Origin: Pseudomonas sp. AKS31
GTDB taxonomy: Bacteria > Pseudomonadota > Gammaproteobacteria > Pseudomonadales > Pseudomonadaceae
Length of the DNA stretch: 36,316 bases
Assembly: GCF_023634765.1 (NCBI RefSeq)
Contig: NZ_JAMLFX010000012.1
Location: 51,628-87,943 of the forward strand
Direction: 5' to 3'
The notes under the pieces were generated by a model, which did no database searches, was not told the origin of the DNA, and saw only the letters and a list, made by a program, of their open reading frames with translations. Positions 30,010 to 36,316 of the stretch are shown in pieces (within the stretch, counting starts at the first letter, position 1; the number at the start of each line of letters is the position of its first letter). The position numbers and the translations under genes are program-made.

Positions 30010-30981
30010 TCAGAGCTGATCCCGAGCAATCCCGCTACGGATGCGCAAGATATCCGCCAGCACCGCCAGCGCGATTTCCGCTGGCGTCTTGCTGCCGAGA
30101 TTGAGACCGATCGGCGCATGAATCCGCGCCAACTCCGCCGCGCCCAAGCCACCAATGCGCTGCAAACGCTCGAAGCGCTTCCGTGACGTCTGCAACGAAC
30201 CCATCACGCCAATGTAGAACGCTTCGGTGCGCACCGCTTCCATCATCGCCAGGTCATCGATGCGTGGATCATGGGTCAGCGCCACCACCGCCGTATCGCG
30301 ATGGCAGCCACCGTCAGCAATAAACACCGACGGCAATTGCCGGCGAATCTCCACGCTATCAAGCACTACACCTTCCAGCACTTCATCGCGTGGATCACAG
30401 AGAATCACTTCAAAGCCAAGACCGACTGCAAATTCGGCACACGCCTGCGCCACGCTGGAATACCCGGCGAGCAACAAACGCTGCGCCGCGCCGACACGAA
30501 CGCGCACCCGATCAATCTCACGCTCGATCCGCGCACCCTGCTCGCGATCAGCGAACAGACTGCGCGCTCCACTGGCCAGGTCGACCTCGCGAATCAAGCG
30601 CCGCTGACCGAGCAGCGCCGACTCCAGTTCACGCAGATGCGCCTGCACCTCGCAGTCGGCGTCAAATTTCTCTACCAGCACATCGAGAATGCCGCCACAG
30701 GGCAAGCTGACCCGCGAGCGCGGATCATCACCCTCGCCATAACGCACGACGTTGACCGCATCAAGAAATGCCCCTTCGGCGACGCGCTCGAGAAAATCCT
30801 CCTCGACACAACCACCGGACAGCGACCCGATCCACTGCCCGCCCTCGTTCACCACCAGCAGCGAACCCGGCGCACGCGGTGCCGAGCCGTAAGTGGTCAG
30901 CACAGTGCAGAGCCAGATGCGCTGCCCTGCCACCGACCACTCCAGCGCCCGGCGCACCACTTGCAGATCGAGATGCTGCAT
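30010..30981 (-). CDS. xdhC: XdhC-family molybdenum cofactor maturation factor
   Basis: XdhC/CoxI proteins bind molybdenum cofactor, help its sulfuration and insert it into xanthine-dehydrogenase-type enzymes. The 323 residues start at ATG 30981, 2 nt after the cytochrome gene stop. The N-terminal domain has the conserved SLSGGCVEED and the SLPCGGILDVLV with the cofactor-binding Cys. The C-terminal Rossmann-like domain contains FEVILCDPRDE, VVALTHDPRIDD, FYIGVMGS and the final IGLNLGSKTPAEIALAVLADI. It is the last gene of the operon and is expected to mature the large subunit encoded upstream, in the cytoplasm before Tat export. Confidence 0.93.
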   Translation of the reverse strand: MQHLDLQVVRRALEWSVAGQRIWLCTVLTTYGSAPRAPGSLLVVNEGGQWIGSLSGGCVEEDFLERVAEGAFLDAVNVVRYGEGDDPRSRVSLPCGGILDVLVEKFDADCEVQAHLRELESALLGQRRLIREVDLASGARSLFADREQGARIEREIDRVRVRVGAAQRLLLAGYSSVAQACAEFAVGLGFEVILCDPRDEVLEGVVLDSVEIRRQLPSVFIADGGCHRDTAVVALTHDPRIDDLAMMEAVRTEAFYIGVMGSLQTSRKRFERLQRIGGLGAAELARIHAPIGLNLGSKTPAEIALAVLADILRIRSGIARDQL

Positions 30982-30982
30982 G

Positions 30983-32218
30983 TCAGTGCGCCTTGTGTTC
31001 GATGGACGGTGCGTCGGCTTGCAGCTTCTGCACTTCACTCACCGCCAACTCAGTGGACTGACCACCCCAACCTTGACGCAGGTAGTTGAGCAGATCGGTC
31101 AGTTGCTCAGGACTGAGCTTGCCAGCGAAGCCCGGCATCGGCTGCATGTGCTCGAAACCGGAGAACTTCTGCTCGCCGATACCATCCTCGATCACGCGCA
31201 ACAGGTTGCGTGGGTCTTCCAGACGCAACGTGGTGTTGCCGCGCATGGCCACGGCGATGTGCGGTTTGCCTTCGCCACCCGCAGCATGGCAACCGGCGCA
31301 GACATTCAGGTACTCCTGACGACCGCGCTGGGCACTGGCGCTGAGCTGCTCTAACGGTACTTCAACCAGCGCTTTGGCTGCCGGCGGCTTGTCGCCGAGC
31401 AGGAACGTCGCCATCGCCGCCAGATCGGTATCGCTCAGACCTTGAGTGCTGTTGTGGAACACCGGGAACATCTCGTTGAACATCGTCCCCTGCGCGCTCA
31501 TGCCATGTTTGAGGAACGTACCCAGATCCTGCTCGTTCCAGCCGCGCGCGGCCAGATCAGTGGCCAGCAGACTCGGTGCCAAGTACCCATTGAGGATGCC
31601 ACCGGTGAGGCGTTTATCCAGCCGCATCGCGCCCGGAAGGCCACGCGGTGTGTGGCATTCGCCGCAGTGACCGAGCACCTCAACCATGTACTGGCCGCGC
31701 TTCCAGGCTTCGCTTTTGCCTTCGGCCGGATCCAGCTTCAGTGCTTTGCCGTACATCATGTTCCAGCCGATCAGGCCCAGACGCACATTGAACGGGAAGC
31801 TCAGGCTGGTGACCGGTGCTGCGCGCTCAATCGGCTCGATGGTTTTCAGGTACGCATGGATCGCATCCGAATCTTCACGCGGCATCAGGTGATACGAGGT
31901 GTACGGCATCGCCGGATACAGGTTCGCGCCGTCACGACGCTTGCCTTCAGTCAGCGCAGCGAAGAACTCGTCATCGTTGTACAAACCGATGCCGTGCTCT
32001 TTGCTCGGGGTGATATTGGTGCCGTAGATCGTGCCGAACGGCGACACGATTGGCAAACCGCCGGCAAATGGCGCGCCACCTGGTGCGGTGTGGCAGGCCA
32101 TGCAATCGGCGGCACGAGCGAGATACTCGCCGCGCTTGACCTGATCATCAGCGTGAGCAAACAGCACCGGCGCAGCGAGGCCAACCGCCAGGGTGAGGCG
32201 GGTCAGAAAAAGCTTCAT
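30983..32218 (-). CDS. Triheme cytochrome c, electron acceptor of the molybdenum hydroxylase
   Basis: 411 residues from ATG 32218, with a Sec signal peptide (MKLFLTRLTLAVGLAAPVLF, cleavage after AHA). Three CxxCH heme sites are present: CMACH at 39-43, CGECH at 185-189 and CAGCH at 307-311. Three-heme subunits of this layout accept electrons from periplasmic alcohol or aldehyde dehydrogenases and deliver them to ubiquinone or a terminal oxidase. It is encoded directly after the [2Fe-2S] subunit (2 nt gap) and before xdhC. No C-terminal membrane anchor is obvious, so how it stays at the membrane is unclear. Confidence 0.93.
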   Translation of the reverse strand: MKLFLTRLTLAVGLAAPVLFAHADDQVKRGEYLARAADCMACHTAPGGAPFAGGLPIVSPFGTIYGTNITPSKEHGIGLYNDDEFFAALTEGKRRDGANLYPAMPYTSYHLMPREDSDAIHAYLKTIEPIERAAPVTSLSFPFNVRLGLIGWNMMYGKALKLDPAEGKSEAWKRGQYMVEVLGHCGECHTPRGLPGAMRLDKRLTGGILNGYLAPSLLATDLAARGWNEQDLGTFLKHGMSAQGTMFNEMFPVFHNSTQGLSDTDLAAMATFLLGDKPPAAKALVEVPLEQLSASAQRGRQEYLNVCAGCHAAGGEGKPHIAVAMRGNTTLRLEDPRNLLRVIEDGIGEQKFSGFEHMQPMPGFAGKLSPEQLTDLLNYLRQGWGGQSTELAVSEVQKLQADAPSIEHKAH

Positions 32219-32220
32219 GC

Positions 32221-32760
32221 TTAACCCTCCTTGACCAGGCCGAGATCGGTCAGCACGTTGCGGGTAGCGTTGTAGTAACGCACGTACCCGGTGCAACGGC
32301 AGACGTGATGGCCGAGGCTGTCCTCGATGACTTGTTCAAGCTTGCTTTGCACGGTCGGCTGGCGCTGCAGCTTCTCGACCAACACCGTCGCGGCGTTGAC
32401 GAAGCCCGGCGCGCAGTAGCTGCACTGGAAGGCGAACTCGTCGACGAAACGCTGCTGGATCGGGTTCAGCTCGGTGACCTGACCCGATTCGTCGCGCTTG
32501 GCGTGCGATTCGATGGTGCGGACTTTCTTGCCTTCGAAGTAGTGCGCGCCGGTGATGCAGGTGCGCACTTCTTCGCTGGTGCCGTCCGGGTTATCGACGA
32601 TCACCACGCAAGCGTGGCAGATGCCCTGGCCGCAGCCCAGGCGCGAACCGGTGAGGTTCTTGTATTCGTGCAGGTAGTCGATCATTGGCAGGTCATCAGG
32701 GATGTCCACCGGGCCGACGGATTGACCGTTGAGGGTCAGTTGAAGCGGACGGTTAGCCAT
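32221..32760 (-). CDS. [2Fe-2S] subunit of a molybdenum hydroxylase
   Basis: 179 residues carrying two [2Fe-2S] clusters that pass electrons from molybdopterin to the cytochrome. The plant-ferredoxin-like N-terminal cluster uses Cys43, 48, 51 and 68 (CGQGICHAC and RTC). The C-terminal cluster uses Cys113, 116, 154 and 156 (CSYC and CRC). This is the IorA/CoxS type without FAD, as expected when no FAD subunit gene is nearby. It has no signal peptide and should be exported by the Tat system attached to its partner. The start overlaps the large-subunit gene by 8 nt. Confidence 0.94.
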   Translation of the reverse strand: MANRPLQLTLNGQSVGPVDIPDDLPMIDYLHEYKNLTGSRLGCGQGICHACVVIVDNPDGTSEEVRTCITGAHYFEGKKVRTIESHAKRDESGQVTELNPIQQRFVDEFAFQCSYCAPGFVNAATVLVEKLQRQPTVQSKLEQVIEDSLGHHVCRCTGYVRYYNATRNVLTDLGLVKEG

Positions 32761-35584
32761 TGAGGGCCTCCTTGATGCGCGCAGCAGTGATTGGCAGGTC
32801 GCGAACACGTTTACCGATGGCGTGCGCCACGGCGTTTCCGATGGCACCGACGATCGGGATCATCACCACTTCGGCGATACCTTTGGACGGATCGCTTGGC
32901 GACAGCGGCGGCAGGATCTCCGCAGTCTGTTTCCACACGGCAACGTGACGGGCCATCGGCAGACGGTAACGGTTGAAGTTCCAGTCACCCTCCCCCGGTC
33001 CACCTTCATACAGCGGCATTTCTTCCATCAAGGCGTGGCCGATGCCCATGGCGATACCGCCTTCGAGCTGGCCCTTGACCAGTTCTTCGACCAGCACCCG
33101 ACCACACTCGACCCACGAATGGTGGTTGAGCACTTCGACTTCCGCCGAGCCTTTGTTGACCTTCAGTTCGACCAGCGTGGCGACCGGGCTGTAGTAGGTC
33201 ACGGCGGCGTTGTTCAGTTGAACCACCGGGTAATTGATGTTCTGGCGATCGAGCAGGTGGAAACCCGCCGTGGTCATCAGCGCTTTCTTCGCCTTCGGCG
33301 CGCCATCGCCATATTTCACCGCCAGACCATCAAGCGGCAGGCGCTCGCGCACGCCGTCAATGCTGTATTCGGCCTCGGCCCAGCTCCAGCGGTTGAATGC
33401 GTGAACGGTAGCGCCAGTCACCAGACCACGCTCGTGAGCGTGCTTGGCCAGCTCTTCGAAACTCAACGGCTGCATGCCGTTGGCCGTGAGCTTGCCGTCG
33501 ACCCAATGCGCATCTTCGCGACGTACGACGTAAGGGTTGGCTTGACCGCCATAAGGGCCCTGACGCCAGATCTCCATGGCGGCTGGCCACAAACCGTTGT
33601 TGAACAGCACGCGCGCCGCTTCACGGGTAGCGTGGCTGAAGTAGTAAGCGGAGTTGGTCGCCGACGAGGCTGAAGCCAGTTTGCCGACCCAACGCGGGTT
33701 GCGCAGCAGATTGTCCTGCTCGGCCTGGCTCATGATGTAAGGGTTACCGCTGGTGATCAGCTGCATTTCCTTCCATTCGGTTTCGCCGGTTTTCACTTCG
33801 TGTGCCGGACTGCCGAGGAAATCGGCCACCACCAGGGCTTGCGAGGTGGACATGCCGGTGCCGATCTCGATGCCGATGTGGCGCAGAGTGATGCGACCTT
33901 CAGCAGTGAATTCGATACTGGCCATCGGCGCTTCGGAACCGGTGCCGAAGTCTTTCTGGCAAATGGCAAAACCAACGCCGTACCAGTTGTCCGGGTCGGC
34001 CGCTTCGCGCTGCTTCTTGATCGCATCGCGGTTTTTCCAGACTTCGTGCACCGAAGCCTTGTCGAGGATTTCGTGCAGACGCAAGGCACCGGCCGGGATC
34101 GCGCCTTGGGTGTTTTTCATGCCCGAACGCAGGGCGTTCTTGCGACGCAAGTCGATCGCATCGACACCGAGGCGATTGGCGATTTCGTCGACCATCATTT
34201 CGGTCGCCGCCATGCTTTGCAGGGTGCCGTAGCCACGCATGGAACCCGCCTCCACACCACGCGAGTGGTAAGCGGTGACCTGCTGATCGTTCTGCGGCAT
34301 GTAGTAGATCGATTGCGCCGCCGTGGCACCCACCGCAGCGACGGATGGGCTGTAGTTGATTCGGCCGCCACCGTCGACGCTCATTTCGGCGCGGAAAATC
34401 TTGAAGGTGTAGTCGTTCTTGTCCACGGCCAACTGGTAGCGGATGTCGAACGGGTGGCGCTTGATGCCGCTCTGGAACTGCTCGTAGCGGTCGTTGGCCA
34501 AGCGCACTGGCACACCGGCGCCGTACAACGCGGCAAGAGCTGCGTAGTAGACGAAGATGTTGTGATCTTTGGAACCGTAACCGACGGTGTAACCCGGGTG
34601 CATGTTCAGATTGTCGAGGCCGAAACGCGACGGCGCGATCATTTTCGCGGTCTCGGTCGCAGCTTCCAGCGGGCACTGGGTCGCCACGACAAAATGCAGA
34701 GTCTTGGTTTTCGGGTCGTACCAGCCGTTGCCGTTGTCCGGCTCCATGGCGGCCGGCTCGATCGACGGGGTCTTGTAGCGCTCGTCGAAGACCAGCCAGT
34801 TGTCCGGCGGCGTATCGATCTCTTGCTTCATGCGGTCGGCGTAGAACAGGCCGCGCTCGGTCAGGTTGCCGTGCAGGTTCGGCTGGGAATTCCACACTGG
34901 ACGACGGTTCTTCAACATCGGGAACAGGATCGAGTCTTTGAGGCTGGCGAACTCGTCTTCGTCGGCCGATGTCGCGCCGCCCACACGTACGTAGCGGAAG
35001 CTGCCATACGGATCGCCTTCGTAGAACGGCACTTTGGCACCGTAACGAATCGCTTTGTCATTGAATTTGAGTTTGTTCTTGGCCTGGCGGAAACGCTCGA
35101 AGTCGTTCCAGATCAGGATCGCTACCGGGTGACCGATGAACATCGGCACTTTGCCTTCCGGCAGCAATGGGTCTGGGGCATGCTCTTCGGGGAAGACGAT
35201 GCCATCCTTGTCCAGATCGGCGGCGGTGACGATGCGGTCAGGCTGCAAGTCAGCGCCGAGCCACGACAGGTCGTAGCCGTCGTAGATACGGTCAGCCTTG
35301 ATGGTTTTGAGCAACATGGCGTGGCCCTGTTGTTCAGGCCAGCCTGGCATATCCTTGGAACGGATGTCGCGGGCAAAGACTTTGCTGCCGCAGACCTTGG
35401 ACAGTGCATCGTTGCGCTGACGCGCCTTGCCGTTGTTGCCGAGCCATTTCTCGGACGGCACGGTGACGCTGGTTTCCATCAAGGCAGCCAGCGCCTGACT
35501 GCTGAGCGGCGTGAGCGTGACGCTCACACCCGCCACCAGCCCGCCCTGAAGGAACGAGCGCCGGGATATATCACGGTTGGACAT
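32753..35584 (-). CDS. Tat-exported molybdopterin-binding large subunit (aldehyde/isoquinoline oxidoreductase type)
   Basis: 943 residues, fused two-domain large subunit of the IorB type in the xanthine oxidase family. The Tat signal MSNRDISRRSFLQGGLVAG has the twin Arg at 8-9, so the folded holoenzyme is exported to the periplasm. Cofactor-binding segments include EAGSMRGYG, QKDFGTGSEAPMASIEF, GIEIGTGMSTSQALV and, near the C-terminus, EGGIAMGIGHALMEEMPLYE, which contains the family's active-site Glu. The substrate, an aldehyde or N-heterocycle, cannot be decided. First gene of the operon with the [2Fe-2S] subunit, cytochrome and XdhC; AGAGGA precedes the ATG. Confidence 0.94.
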   Translation of the reverse strand: MSNRDISRRSFLQGGLVAGVSVTLTPLSSQALAALMETSVTVPSEKWLGNNGKARQRNDALSKVCGSKVFARDIRSKDMPGWPEQQGHAMLLKTIKADRIYDGYDLSWLGADLQPDRIVTAADLDKDGIVFPEEHAPDPLLPEGKVPMFIGHPVAILIWNDFERFRQAKNKLKFNDKAIRYGAKVPFYEGDPYGSFRYVRVGGATSADEDEFASLKDSILFPMLKNRRPVWNSQPNLHGNLTERGLFYADRMKQEIDTPPDNWLVFDERYKTPSIEPAAMEPDNGNGWYDPKTKTLHFVVATQCPLEAATETAKMIAPSRFGLDNLNMHPGYTVGYGSKDHNIFVYYAALAALYGAGVPVRLANDRYEQFQSGIKRHPFDIRYQLAVDKNDYTFKIFRAEMSVDGGGRINYSPSVAAVGATAAQSIYYMPQNDQQVTAYHSRGVEAGSMRGYGTLQSMAATEMMVDEIANRLGVDAIDLRRKNALRSGMKNTQGAIPAGALRLHEILDKASVHEVWKNRDAIKKQREAADPDNWYGVGFAICQKDFGTGSEAPMASIEFTAEGRITLRHIGIEIGTGMSTSQALVVADFLGSPAHEVKTGETEWKEMQLITSGNPYIMSQAEQDNLLRNPRWVGKLASASSATNSAYYFSHATREAARVLFNNGLWPAAMEIWRQGPYGGQANPYVVRREDAHWVDGKLTANGMQPLSFEELAKHAHERGLVTGATVHAFNRWSWAEAEYSIDGVRERLPLDGLAVKYGDGAPKAKKALMTTAGFHLLDRQNINYPVVQLNNAAVTYYSPVATLVELKVNKGSAEVEVLNHHSWVECGRVLVEELVKGQLEGGIAMGIGHALMEEMPLYEGGPGEGDWNFNRYRLPMARHVAVWKQTAEILPPLSPSDPSKGIAEVVMIPIVGAIGNAVAHAIGKRVRDLPITAARIKEALNG

Positions 35585-35596
35585 GGATCATCCTCT

Positions 35597-35616
35597 GGGC
35601 GGTTATGTGTCCGCCC
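35597..35616 (-). promoter_or_regulatory. Hairpin abutting the ribosome site of the molybdenum hydroxylase operon
   Basis: On the minus strand GGGCGG-ACACATAA-CCGCCC forms a 6-bp all-G/C stem that ends 2 nt before the AGAGGA ribosome site. Its location could modulate translation. A second stem (GCCCTTT/AAAGGGC, near 35658-35680) lies upstream in the same leader. No known riboswitch is recognised. Confidence 0.4.
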
Positions 35617-35828
35617 TTCTGGTTATCTACTGGGGAATCTCGAGTCTTGCAGAAGCCCTTTTTGGCTAAACAAAGGGCGTGTTGACAGTGCAAAGCTGAC
35701 CGAAAGGTTAACTTTAAAGGTTTCTGAGCTCCCAGCAAACAACCAGTTACGAAAATTTGACTAAAGAATCAAAAAATCAATGCGACGTGAGACCGCAGCA
35801 GATTACCGAACCAATAGATATCCCCCCT

Positions 35829-35915
35829 GTGGGAGCGAGCCTGCTCGCGAAGGCGTACTGTCAGCCAGCACATTATTAGCTGACACACCGCTTTCGCGAG
35901 CAGGCTCGCTCCCAC
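35829..35915. repeat. REPIN (inverted pair of Pseudomonas REP sequences)
   Basis: GTGGGAGCGAGCCTGCTCGC plus GAAGGCG at 35829-35855 is answered by its inverted copy at 35889-35915, with about 33 nt between. This is the doublet form of the abundant REP family of fluorescent pseudomonads, mobilised in trans by RAYT transposases, none of which is encoded here. The flanks from 35617 to 35828 hold only the operon leader and A/T-rich sequence. Confidence 0.93.
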
Positions 35916-35977
35916 ATGGGATTTGCTTTGGATTCGGGGATAGGGAGGAAAAAGAAAAGTAGCCAAATTTGAGACAC

Positions 35978-36005
35978 AAAAAACCCCGGTCTTTCGACCA
36001 GGGTC
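35978..36005 (-). terminator. Terminator of the tRNA-Asp genes
   Basis: On the minus strand ACCC-t-GGTC and GACC-g-GGGT form an interrupted stem with a GAAA loop, followed by TTTTTTG. It lies 75 nt after the 3' end of the nearer tRNA-Asp. Confidence 0.85.
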
Positions 36006-36079
36006 TTTGCTATCGACTCCGAATCAGCCAATGGCTGTTTTCGGTGCTTCAAGGCGTTCAGTGGTCCTTGAAGCAGATA

Positions 36080-36156
36080 TGGCGCAGCGGACGGGACTCG
36101 AACCCGCGACCCCCGGCGTGACAGGCCGGTATTCTAACCGACTGAACTACCGCTGC
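36080..36156 (-). tRNA. tRNA-Asp(GTC), copy 1
   Basis: A 77-nt cloverleaf with encoded CCA: acceptor GCAGCGG/CCGCTGC, D arm GTTCAGTCGGTTAGAATAC, anticodon stem CCGGC/GCCGG around CTGTCAC (anticodon GTC), and T arm GGGTTCGAGTCCC. Last tRNA of the leftward cluster before the terminator. Confidence 0.97.
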
Positions 36157-36250
36157 GTATCGCTTTGAGCTTGCGCTCAAGTAACTCGTTTTGACTGCTT
36201 GCTTCGGTGCCTTGCAATCGCGAACCAGACACTGCCTGACTCGTAAAATA

Positions 36251-36316
36251 TGGCGCAGCGGACGGGACTCGAACCCGCGACCCCCGGCGTGACAGGCCGG
36301 TATTCTAACCGACTGA
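36251..36316 (-). tRNA. tRNA-Asp(GTC), copy 2 (5' end cut by window edge)
   Basis: Identical to copy 1 over the 66 nt visible, from the CCA end through the anticodon to the D loop. The missing part is about 11 nt. The two copies are 94 nt apart with no terminator between them, so they are probably cut from one precursor. Confidence 0.96.

Noticed and set aside
33800..35764. A 654-codon open frame on the plus strand
   Set aside because: Antisense shadow of the molybdenum hydroxylase large subunit, whose domains and Tat signal are unmistakable.
1..36316. Prophage, transposon, integron or CRISPR
   Set aside because: No integrase, transposase, phage structural gene, att-like duplication at the tRNA genes, or regularly spaced direct repeats were seen. 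The only mobile-type sequence is the REPIN at 35829-35915.

Overview
The window is a chromosomal segment of a Pseudomonas, most likely of the P. fluorescens group. The evidence is the GC-rich coding, the thrS-infC-rpmI-rplT-pheS-pheT-ihfA-merR block, an inverted pair of GTGGGAGCGAGCCTGCTCGC-type REP sequences, a DUF1654 gene and the rsmA/csrA-type regulator. No phage, transposon, integrase, CRISPR array or toxin cluster is visible. It reads as core genome with several stress- or nutrient-induced modules.

Layout. (1) 1-4890: an RNA-repair locus. rtcB, rlaP and rtcA run leftward from a -24/-12 promoter and are divergent from rtcR, the sigma-54 activator with a CARF-type sensor domain. The intergenic DNA holds the promoter, an IHF consensus and three TTATC repeats phased at 10 bp. 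(2) 5001-5974: two small exported proteins, terminators and tRNA-Pro(GGG). (3) 6063-13350: a leftward translation block, thrS-infC-rpmI-rplT, then (after a strong hairpin) pheS-pheT-ihfA-merR. infC has an AUU-type start, and the thrS leader contains two hairpins shaped like tRNA-Thr anticodon arms. (4) 13722-15734: small proteins, including a cold-shock protein and an I78-type lipoprotein. (5) 15768-22735: the ribose operon rbsBACRKD plus an exported nucleoside hydrolase, behind a perfect LacI-family palindrome. (6) 22936-24828: a coiled-coil protein behind a FliA-type promoter, divergent from periplasmic glutaminase-asparaginase ansB. The ansB control region has AauR-type sites, an IHF site and a -24/-12 promoter. 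(7) 25023-25990: a LexA box followed by DUF1654 and secreted endonuclease I. (8) 26141-28495: a SPOR lipoprotein, csrA/rsmA, a DUF2214 membrane protein, a candidate small RNA and tRNA-Val(GAC). (9) 28679-29962: a gamma-glutamyl-polyamine oxidase-like flavoenzyme. (10) 30010-35584: a Tat-exported molybdenum hydroxylase with its [2Fe-2S] subunit, a triheme cytochrome c and the XdhC maturation factor. (11) 35829-36316: a REPIN, a terminator and two tandem tRNA-Asp(GTC) genes, the second cut by the window edge.

How the parts work together. The rtc locus senses damaged RNA and reseals it. The ribose operon can split nucleosides in the periplasm and import the freed ribose. AnsB releases acidic amino acids in the periplasm. 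The molybdenum hydroxylase passes electrons to the respiratory chain through its cytochrome. The most interesting signals are regulatory: the phased repeats at rtcR/rtcB, the tRNA mimics before thrS, the complete sigma-54 architecture at ansB, the FliA promoter at a protein of unknown role, SOS control of a DUF1654-nuclease pair, and an isolated promoter-terminator pair that may make an RNA of about 70 nt.
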